DNA of 64,000 bases from Bemisia tabaci. Its lineage: Eukaryota > Arthropoda > Insecta > Hemiptera > Aleyrodidae. The stretch covers positions 20,951,313 to 21,015,312 of the forward strand of contig NC_092800.1 in assembly GCF_918797505.1 (NCBI RefSeq), in the 5' to 3' direction. Both the position numbers and the translations under genes were made by a program. Positions 11,111-64,000 of this stretch are shown one piece after another. The notes under the pieces are model-generated. The model worked only from the letters and a program-made list of their open reading frames with translations, made no database searches and was not told the origin of the DNA. Position 1 is the first letter of the stretch. Each line of letters begins with the position of its first letter.

Positions 11111-11402
11111 AAGTGCTAAAGCTACATTTAATGTTTTTCCGTGCTCTTTTTTTGGCTCAAATTAGACTTTTTTTTTCTTTACGGACATTGAATTCTGGCA
11201 CTCTGAAGTGTTATGAAAGGTTAGTCATTTGGAGTGAAAATTTAAAAAAAAAACATCAGCACCCGCGAAAAGGATCTCCAATACCCCCTCAAAGTTTCAT
11301 TAAAAAAAGTGAAACTCAGAAAGAGGTACTCTGAGAAATAGAGCACTTATTACAGAGGCATTACACATTTTGGACATGGACTCTGAGAAACTATTTCGAA
11401 AC

Positions 11403-12451
11403 CAGGGCCGGATTTACCTACATGCCGCCCATGGGCCACCTGTATTTTTCCGCCCCCTTCTCATTTGTTTTGAAACATCAAAAGATCGGATTCGACAGTG
11501 GTTCGATGTATCTTTTGGTTCAAAACAGTAGAACATAACCTCTAACAAAAATTTTAGGATTTAATTTGGAAAAGCTGAAAATGAGAGAATTCCTAACAAT
11601 TTCACTTTTTATTGCCTTTGGTACTCGAGAGAATAAAAATTCGATCACATAAGACCCGTTACCTCAGATTCCTAAATTGACTTTTGAGGCTTTTGTTACA
11701 TGTTGAACCAATCGATATCAAAACAATCTCATCTGTGTGATCTGTCGAATATGATCTATAAAAAACATCAAGTGAACGTGCCGGTGGGGGAGGGGTGCAT
11801 AAGACGCATTTACTCGTGTTGGGCACATTTTTTGTAAAAGCCCTGTCAACATTAACAAAAGTTCAGTTCCGTAAACCCACCACTGTTTGGACAAGGTCTT
11901 CCATTATTAAAAAAGAACGAAAAGATTGTGAAAGAACAAAATTAAATGTGGTTAAAAATTTTAACTTTCACCGTCGCGACGACCGCACTGTGTTGGCGCA
12001 ATGCGTGAGGTATTCATGTAGACTTGTAAGCGCTGTGCGTTTCAAGCCGACTGCTGCTCACCGCAGTGTGTTTTACGCAATGCGTGAAGTATTCATGCAG
12101 TCTTGTAGGCGCTATGTTTCATGCCGACCGCCGCGCCGCTCCGTTCCAGGTCAAATTGCGTGTTTGGTTTCTCTCTTAACTCGACTAACTAAAGGTGTTG
12201 TCTCTTGTATCACCGAAAGACGACAAAATTAGAAATTACTATACTTTTACTCTCAAGAAATGAGAGATTTTGTTGCCTTTTCTCGTTTGTAATGTATTTT
12301 CTGAATCCGATTGTTTTCTCTCATTTTTTGATACCTACATTCAAAAAGATTGAAAAATTTGCCGCCATGGGCTGCGGCCCATGTGGCCACCCCCTTAATT
12401 CGGCCCGTTGCCTACGAGAATGCCTACGAGAAGAGACAACGTTCGGCCCTG
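11403..12451 (+). mobile_element. hAT-like non-autonomous element, copy 2, TSD TTCGAAAC
   Basis: 1049 bp. It starts CAGGGCCGGA and ends TTCGGCCCTG. A perfect 8-bp duplication TTCGAAAC flanks it (11395-11402, 12452-12459). It is inverted relative to 3389-4223, with which it shares both end segments and the cactgtgttggcgcaatgcg internal repeats. An ORF at 11795-12232 runs through the repeats and has no transposase motif. Confidence 0.85.
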
Positions 12452-12479
12452 TTCGAAACTCAATTTTCTTATCATAATA

Positions 12480-13710
12480 GTGATATTAATGACATTCCAA
12501 GTGCATGAATGAGTTTAAGATAACGTAGAGTTGGTATAATTGATGTCTATTACAGCATTTTTATGAAAACATTATTTATTTCGGTTTTTCCTCATTACGG
12601 ACATTACATGGTCCGTTATGGCGTGAAGGAGGAAGTATTGAATTCTCTTCGGAAGGTACAAGTGATAAAATTAAAATAAAAGAAAAGAAAAACCTGCAAG
12701 TCTGAAGGGGTTGGACTATCAAGGAGTCAGATTTTCGTAATGAACACACCTTGATCAGCGACCATGATTAACAGCTTGAAGAGGACAAAGAAATATTGAA
12801 ATTTATATATCTCTACCGCTTGACCCACATACGGATGCATCGGGGAGTCTGAACTTCTGAACTGTAAACATATTCGATGTTGCGTAATGTTCAACCGATA
12901 TTGTGGTTAATGCTTACAGGGCGTAACTTAAATCAATGCCCTATCCGTAAATCCGACAATCTTGCAGCGAAGTTTACAATCAGGGCGAATTGTGTTGATG
13001 CCAATAAGTGTGCACGAAGCGACCCTTTTTACAGAGTCCTTGCTTCTTTGGAGATCATTTTATTTTGCGTCGATCTGGCAACGGCAAGAATCCTGTACTT
13101 GGCTTTCATTCAATTTTTCCTCCGGAAGATGGAAAGTACGATCCTTTTTCGTCAAGTCTGAAAGGTATGCGTCCGAACGCGAGAGATGTTATCTCGCAAC
13201 TGTATGTTGATCACAGAAGTGACACGAGGAAAATTTCATTTCATCATCCGTTTTCGGTCGGATTATACCGAAGCCGAGTGAAGTTAAGTATTCCCGTATG
13301 GTCTCCACAGTTTTTGGATTGACAGAGGTCCGTGAGGTCTGGCTTATCAGGCATTGTCAATTGAATGAGAGCCTTTGCAGTAAAGCAGACCAACTCAGTA
13401 AAAAATACCTTAGAAAGATAGACAGTAAAATGAGCTAAAAAAATCGAATATCAGCTAATGTCCGGACAGAGAAAATCACTTACATTATTACAAGACGCCG
13501 AGTGGATCTTAGAACCTTCCTTTATCATTTACGCAGCATTCATGTCTTAGATTTCTATTCTCATTTTATAGATAGTAGGAGTAATAACTAAAATTCTATT
13601 GATTAATTGATAAATATTTTCTGTAGCGATTTCCAATTTCCTTCCGTATTTTGGTAAATTGTAATTTATTTAAAAAATAAGTTGAAAATTGAGGCTGATT
13701 TGGGCTTCAT
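12480..13710. other. Unique sequence, no gene seen
   Basis: Overlapping + strand ORFs at 12877-13322 have no recognisable domain. Two of them overlap in different frames and none continues a kcc reading frame. I cannot support a gene. Confidence 0.4.
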
Positions 13711-13842
13711 TTTGCAACCAGGAACTGCAATTCCTGGCTCAACCATTAAAACACTTGAGTTCATAGGGAAACAAATGGTACATACGTTTTTTTTTTCAAA
13801 CTTAGCCGGAAATCGTTGTTCCTAATTGCAAAATCGACAATA
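13711..13842. mobile_element. Family G MITE
   Basis: cattttgcaaccaggaactg at the left and gttcctaattgcaaaatcg at the right. Same family as 22840 and 60484. Confidence 0.6.
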
Positions 13843-14653
13843 ATGGATGTACTTGACGGGTAAACGATACAGCTGTCTAATTTCTGTCAGAAGAGGAGAA
13901 CGTGGACTATCTCATATATCTTTCGGTTTTAATCGCGAAGAGGTAAACATAATCTCACGTAACAAATCGGAAGGCGTTCCTTTAACACGGCAAAAGAACA
14001 CTCTTGATCGCGCGTGTGCTGTGCGCGGTCGTTGCGCCTTCAATTGAGTGATTAGGCAAAATAGCGCACCGAAGCACGAATAGTTGTATCCCTAAAACAA
14101 ACCTAGTTCAGTAACAGAGTTGCGTTGTTACCATGCCTCTCACGATACTTTCATTACATTCACTGATCGAAACTCAACTCAAGTTATAGTGCAATCTTAA
14201 AAATGTGCACATAATGCAACCAGTTAACACAATCAATTCTCTCAGAACAAAAGACGCAGAGTTTCAAAATTCCAGGTCTTCCAGACAATCCGTATTATCT
14301 AACGTTACTTTGTCTCTGAACACCTTTGTCAATATAATACACGTGGATAGATAAAAGACGTGTGGTTCTTGTAGTGGTTGCGATATATTTAAATAAAATT
14401 TGTTTAAAACGTTTAAATACGCAAAAAAAGCGTGTAGCCCAATGTTTTAAGTTTCAAATTTCCTTCTATAAAAAAAAATATTCAATATTTCTGAAGCATG
14501 CGATCATTCTAAAGCTATTGTAAACAAGCAATAATTCAACACATATTAAATTAAAGGTAAAAAATGCCTATTTACTATGCTGTCTTTTTATTTGCCTTTG
14601 TTCCTCATCTTCCTCGATTTTGTTCTAATAGAATTTTTTCATCTGTGTTTCAG

Positions 14654-58421
<43,768 letters not shown>

Positions 58422-59964
58422 AGCTCCACTTCAACACTGGACTGTTTTTTATTGTTGACCCTGTTTTTTAATCTTGTTTCTTGGTTCTTGTATGGTGAAC
58501 TGTCTTGTTTACCGCCAACATTTCTAATTTTAAGACTTTTGAATTGTAACCTTTGTAGTTATTCATTTGCAAGCCTAGGTTCAAAATCTCGATTCCCCGC
58601 CTCTGTGAGCATGCGTTACTTTCTTGACTTCGCAAATGTACTTACTTTTAATTTCTAATTTCAACGTAATGAAAGCCTTGCCTTCAGAAATGATCTCCTG
58701 ATTCTTATAACTCCTCATCAAGTGTAATACCTACCTACTGGCAAGTTTTGACCTATCATATTTAAAAACTTTTAAGTTACTTAACTAAAATCAGTTGCCT
58801 ATTTTTGGAAATCAGTCAGATGTTTTGATTTCAGAAGTGTTCATCCATTCTATATTAATTTTGTATTGTATTGATTTAATATGCTTCTAAGGTACGCATT
58901 CACAGTAATTTCTTAAACAGATCCTTCCCTTAGGAGTCCCAACATGGTTTACATAGTGATTAAGGGTGGTTTAAGGACGCGTTAAACATAGCATTATACG
59001 GAGGACAATTTTTGCAATTCTCGATCAAAGTTCATAGAATAACTCTGAAATGGATCCTTACAAGGGATTGCGATGATTTTCCATCGCAAAAAGTACAAGG
59101 TAAAAAATGAAAATTCTTTGATTTTGACAAACTTTAAGGTAGGTGCAAACCCTCCTTAAAATTTTCAAAACTGGCAGTATGTTTTCTTTTGTATGTATTT
59201 TTATTTTGTGTAGCAGCAAATCATAGTAGTACCTTGTAAGAATCTATTTCCAGAGTTTTACTACTGAAATTTACTGAAGGTTTGCAATAATTTTCTCTAG
59301 TATGAGGCTTTGTTATGAATCTCCTTAAACCACCGTTAATCACAGTGTAAACCAAATGGGCCCTCCTAAGGAAATTAACAGTCTAAGGAACGATTATGAG
59401 TGTGGCTCTAATTCATGCTCTTGAAAGTTTTTGAATAAGAACAGTCTAAATACTGCTTTCACAAAGGTAGACTTTCATTTTAAGATCTTGATATCCTCCT
59501 TCAGCAAAGGCAAGATAGACCTCTACAGTTTAAAATTAAATTGCGGTAGCATGTAAATTAGAAGCCCTCTTTTACCAAGGTTTAAAATTCAGGTTTTTAC
59601 TATCAGATGAGCCTTATAATTTTTGTTCTCTGCTATTTTCAGTAGTGACAAGCAATTTCGTTTGTTTACAGATGTCTTGACTTTTGAGAAGTACCTAATT
59701 CATTGTTTACTCAGAGTAATCCTTAAACAACTTTAATGTTGTCAGTATTATAATTGATGTACCCTCATCATCATTCAGGCTTTAGCTGTGATTTCCGTTC
59801 ATATTTATCGGCTCATGAGGGGGAACGTCTCGTCATCTCCTCAGTGAGCCTCAGCGTAAATCAGAGTCCCATTTCTTTTCCATTTGTTGTTTTGTTCACC
59901 CGTTTTTGTGATGTATATTGGGATAAACAAGCCTCAGTTTGAAGAATCAGATAGTCTTAAGCCC

Positions 59965-60135
59965 ACGATCAAATGAGCTCATCAAGTACAAGATGGCGGA
60001 GATGCGTATTGGTTTCTGCGCAATCAAAAGTTGGCGGGCCGTCAAATGTTGATGAATAGAGCCCGCGCGGACTTGTGCAAAAACCAGTACGCATTTCCAC
60101 CATCTTGCATTCGATGAGTTCATTTGATCGTGGGA
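59965..60135. mobile_element. Palindromic MITE in the 3' flank
   Basis: cacgatcaaatgagctcatc and acaagatggcggagatgcgt at the left. acgcatttccaccatcttgc and gagttcatttgatcgtg at the right. About 70-bp arms. Confidence 0.75.
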
Positions 60136-60483
60136 CACGGGCTTGAGAGGTGAAAAGTTATGCCTCTTTTGGGATCTGTGGGCGACGATATTGGGTTTAG
60201 AGAAACACGCTGAAGACATGACTTTAATGCTTGATCGGAAAAGTTCACATGTGATCTATTCATACAAAAATATTTAAAAGTATCAACCTGTTTGTGAAAT
60301 TTGTATCACAGTACTCAAAATTTTCCTTCGTTAAAAATTCAATCAGTCATTACAAGTTACGTACTATATCGACTATTCTTTCTATAAAGGAGGCCTATTT
60401 AAGTAATAGGCCATGGTTGCTAATGTGGTCTATAGTCATAAGGATCGAGAAAAATGAGGCTTGTTCTCCCACTGTACATCCAG

Positions 60484-60626
60484 TTGGACTGCGTTTTGCA
60501 ATTTGGAACTATAAATTCTGGCTCTTCTGGAAAAACATTTATGCGCATAGGGAAACTAATGGCACATACGTTGTTTTAATGCCGGGCCAGAATCTATAGT
60601 TCCAAATTGCAAAATGCAGTCCAGTT
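60484..60626. mobile_element. Family G MITE in the candidate 3' UTR
   Basis: tggactgcgttttgcaattt / ggaactataaattctggc at the left. gccagaatctatagttcc / aaattgcaaaatgcagtcca at the right. Nearly perfect arms, the best-preserved G copy. Confidence 0.8.
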
Positions 60627-61659
60627 TACAGTCTGTTTTTGAAATTTTTTCAATCTCTCATGTTTACTTTCTCTTTTGATTCTTTATTTATTTGAATTGT
60701 GAAAAAAGAACAAAATTCCCTTTGAGGTAAAATTGTCAATTCACTAAGAGAAATATAAAGTGAAGGAAACGCTTCAAAGCCCTCATCTTAAGGGAGTATT
60801 CAAAGGCTTCTGACGAGCTTCAAGCATTTTTGGGATTTGAATAATTTTAGTCTGATTAGCAAAAGATCAATTATTCTTTGATTGATTTAAGACGCAGGTA
60901 ACCATGTTTAGCTCAATTCCTTAGTAACTAGTACTGAAGGAGAGTTCAATAGCACCAAGCAAATTTTTGCATGTATTCCTGCAAAAACTTTTTAGCTGGG
61001 TATTTTTGTCATTTTGCTCTCCTTAGGTGAAACTCAACTTTAGGTGTAGACAACAGTGTGGCTGGATGTTGAAAAGTTGGACCACATCATTTTAAGTTCC
61101 AAATTTTATAAGACAAAGTTTGAATTGCAGGGTGGTGCAAGAATGGAAGAGCAAGTAGGGCTGAAACGAAGATGCTGTACCTAACTACCTACCCTTTAAA
61201 AGCCATTATTCACATGAAATCTATGTTCTTTTCTTGTTCAGAAATCACTGTAGGTTCATCGTCTTTGTACTATATGACTCAGAACACAACCCTCTAGTAA
61301 ACATCTTTAATACCAGTTGATTTTAGGACTAGCATTTGCAGTTACTGTGCATTTTATATCTTTGAAAGCGAAGCCTTTGTTTCCTATTTCCTAACTAAGA
61401 TTGAGGATTGAAGCTTTTGCTCTTTGGTACAAGTATTTCTTTTTTACAATTCTTTCATTTGCATTATGAAGTATGTAATTTGTTGATAGAACAATTTTTG
61501 TACATAATTCAAAGTCGTAGCATAAGTTTTAATTTACTGCATTTATGAGATCTATTGATTGAGTTTCAAATATTTGTCCGTGAACGAACTTGAACATTTT
61601 ATTTTTGGATCTTACAAAATTATGCAGACTTTTTGTTAACCAGATGAGATACATAGGAA

Positions 61660-61665
61660 ATAAAT
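61660..61665 (+). promoter_or_regulatory. Candidate poly(A) signal
   Basis: AATAAA on the + strand downstream of the kcc stop. It is followed within about 40 bases by a T-rich tract and a TTTTTGTCTAG stretch, a plausible downstream element. Others at 61824 and 63606 are equally possible. Confidence 0.35.
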
Positions 61666-64000
61666 ACTGTTTTTTTTTCTTCTTTTTGTCTAGTAACAAT
61701 GTGATCTAGTCTTCAATATTTCCCCTTTGTAAATTGGCCTTCGGTCAAATTTATTTTTAAGTTTCAAAATTCTATTAAAATGTTAAAAAGTTATTGATTT
61801 GTTCATCATTAGACTTCATGCCAAATAAATTTACACTTTTAAACTGCAATAGATGATCGAATGATGTCAGTTTAGCATTGGAAGTAACTGTAAGAATCAA
61901 GATGGCAGATCTTCTGTTGTAATTTTAAAGTGCGTAAACTTGATTGGCAAGGACTCTAAAAGATTGACATCTGTTAGCTGATTGGTGCGTGAAACATCTA
62001 TCTCTCACCGGGTGGATGTTTTCAAGATTGTTGGGTTATAGTTCATTGTTATGGTTGAACTTTTGTTACTGATATTATTTTATTGAGTGATCAAATTTTG
62101 GACTGTTGGAGTTACCATTGATCTTTGATAATATCATTTTTTGCCTTTTAATTTTAGAACCAGGGATTCACATCATGAAATTACTGTAATTAGTAGATCT
62201 CATGTATGCTTGATTTTTGTTCATGTGTACATATGTATTTGCTTTAATTTCATGTATAGCTCATTTATAGTTACCTACAAATTTTGGTTTCCTAATTCTC
62301 CACTTTCATATGGTTTTCAAAACCTGCCCTTGCAATGTCCATGAGATATTGTAAACGTTCCATAGACACTCTGTAGGTTAGAACAATTTTAAATGTCAAG
62401 CGTTAATTCTTTTTGTTCAAGATTTACAGAATCTGGATTTTTCCAGAATCTCATTTGAATTCTCTTCTTCTTAAGAAGGTAAAAAACTCCTTTAAAGCTA
62501 TTTTGAAAGCATTAGAAGCAGAATTCCTGTTAAAATGGGTTTTGTTTATGTAACAAATATTTTTTTGTTAAATGATTAATAACCATACTACCAGTTTAAC
62601 TTAAACAGAAGTTTTAATTTCCCCAGTTCCTGATGCTTTCAGTTAACAATTCAACATTTTTTACTTACATTAAATTAAAAAGAAAGAAGCTATTTTCACC
62701 ATGACATCGTTATTTAAGTAAATCTGAAAGAAAATTCACAAATTAAGTGATCATTGATTAGAAGTCCATTTTTTTGCTGTATTGATACGAAAGCAATTCG
62801 TTCACAGTGCATTCTACAGTCAAAAAGCATGTTTAGTGAAAGGTCAGTAAACGCTCCAAGTATGTAGTTTGTCTTCCTGTTCTATCGACTGAGTCAGTAG
62901 TAGAGCCTCACTTTGTCAGAAGACTTTTAGTCTTGAAGAAATTAATTATACCTCCATGGATGACCTGCCGCCATCCGTAAAGAAGCAGACTTGTGCCGGA
63001 TAATGATAACTTTGGACAGTTGAAAATCCCTGGAATACATTAAAAATAATGAAACAAACTGTAGTAATGGACTTTAGGATCGAAAAAATGATCAAAATGA
63101 CCTCAGGATGTCCCCTGATAACTAAAGTACCAAACATAGGAGGTTCGACTGTACTTCCTTTCTTGCTTCCTTTTGCAAGTCGGAACAACATTTGATAGGA
63201 AAGAGACAAGATTCAAACCCAAAGATTTTTGTTTTAGGTTCTTTTTTTACTCTCTGTCTAGCATCATATTTTGCCGATTTCATTTTACAGGGAAATAGTC
63301 GATAATCATAGGACTATTGATAGGTATTAATAAGGTTTACATTATACTTTTGTCTCATAATCGCAACTCTTGTGATAATAATATTAAAGTTTGTATCGAT
63401 AATCCATTTTACCATTCTCCTCTCTGTGTTATGTTTGTTTTATTTCGATATTTTTAGATATCTGTTGATCACATAAAAGTTTTATTTATACTTTGATTAG
63501 ATGCTTTTCTCTTTACAGGTCCTTCCATTTTCATGTGTTTTGAGAGGAATTAACTCTTAATATTACAGAGATTAAGGTTGATGCATCAAAGTGCAATCTT
63601 ATAGTAATAAATTAAGTTTTAAAAGAAAGAAAGAAATTACCTATCGGATGAATAAACTCATTATATAGTTATGGTATCTACTTAATAAGATGGAGAAAAT
63701 ACTAAAGTGTGGGAAACAAAAGCTTAATCAAGGTGAAAAGAACCGCAAACCTTCCGGTCAGTTTCAATCAACCGAAAATAAAACAAACTTAAAAAAATCA
63801 ACCGAGATCTGCAAGGCCAGAAAAAGAATTTCTGATAATGCAAGTTGTAAACAAAGCTCGTTCACTTTATAATGGCTGCACAATCAGCTGAAACATTCCG
63901 GCTTTAGTTTCCTGGATTTTAGCTTTATTTTTCATCTTATTGTACAAGTCATACTGATAGTTTTCGTTGGTATCTACTTGCAGATTTCTTTTTGGGGGCG

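Larger units (their letters stand above)
58422..64000 (+). other. 3' UTR and downstream flank, no second gene seen
   Basis: AT-rich sequence after the stop. AATAAA motifs on the + strand lie at about 61660, 61824, 63606 and 63652; I saw none nearer the stop but did not scan exhaustively. If the first is used the 3' UTR is about 3.2 kb. Two palindromic MITEs sit inside (59965-60135 and 60484-60626). No ORF here looks like a protein. Confidence 0.5.

Noticed and set aside
11795..12232. 145-codon ORF inside the hAT-like element
   Set aside because: It crosses internal tandem repeats and shows no transposase, BED finger or dimerisation motif. The element is non-autonomous.
12877..13322. Three overlapping + strand ORFs as a possible small gene or kcc N-terminal exon
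   Set aside because: None has KCC-like sequence, none gives a donor with the one-base phase needed by exon 1, and they overlap each other in different frames.

Overview
The window is eukaryotic genomic DNA, almost certainly from an insect. It holds one recognisable protein-coding gene on the + strand: a potassium-chloride cotransporter (KCC, SLC12A4-7 family, orthologue of Drosophila kazachoc/kcc). I could place 19 coding exons between 14654 and 58421. All have consistent splice phases and the series ends in a TGA stop. Joined, they encode about 1046 residues, which lacks only the extreme N-terminus. The start-codon exon was not found in the window. A twentieth, optional in-frame exon (51132-51185) looks like a short alternative form of the exon at 54909. 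The species cannot be proved from this sequence. The insect-type KCC, the large introns and the dense MITE content make me lean towards a hemipteran such as a whitefly, with low confidence.

Layout. 1-14653 is non-coding upstream or 5'-intron sequence packed with repeats: foldback units, a tRNA-derived SINE, palindromic MITEs, two inverted copies of a hAT-type element, and nested insertions. 14654-25933 carries exons 1-3 (cytoplasmic N-terminus, TM1-TM2) in long repeat-rich introns. 30231-38812 carries exons 4-9 (TM3-TM9 and the large extracellular loop). 41577-49815 carries exons 10-15 (last membrane helices and most of the C-terminal domain). The intron between exons 12 and 13 contains a striking 600-bp foldback. 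51132-58421 carries the optional exon, the acidic/Ser-Thr-rich linker, the conserved phospho-threonine segment and the ITIYS C-terminus. 58422-64000 is 3' UTR and downstream flank. It is AT-rich, has two palindromic MITEs and several AATAAA motifs, and shows no second gene.

Mobile DNA dominates the first 45 kb. Several families can be defined from the sequence itself by terminal inverted repeats and target-site duplications (TSDs). Family A is about 250 bp, has CTGCCGTGCTAAGG ends and 4-bp TSDs, and is present in about a dozen copies. Family B is about 228 bp with CACTGGAAAA ends; one copy has a perfect 10-bp TSD. Family C is about 165 bp with CAGTGGCG ends and 8-bp TSDs (hAT-like). A longer hAT-like pair has CAGGGCCGGA ends and an 8-bp TSD. 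Family E has GTGTTCGAAACTCAC ends and a 10-bp TSD. A TA-flanked element lies at 29455-29878. There is also one decayed non-LTR retrotransposon fragment on the minus strand. These elements explain most of the intron expansion of the KCC gene.
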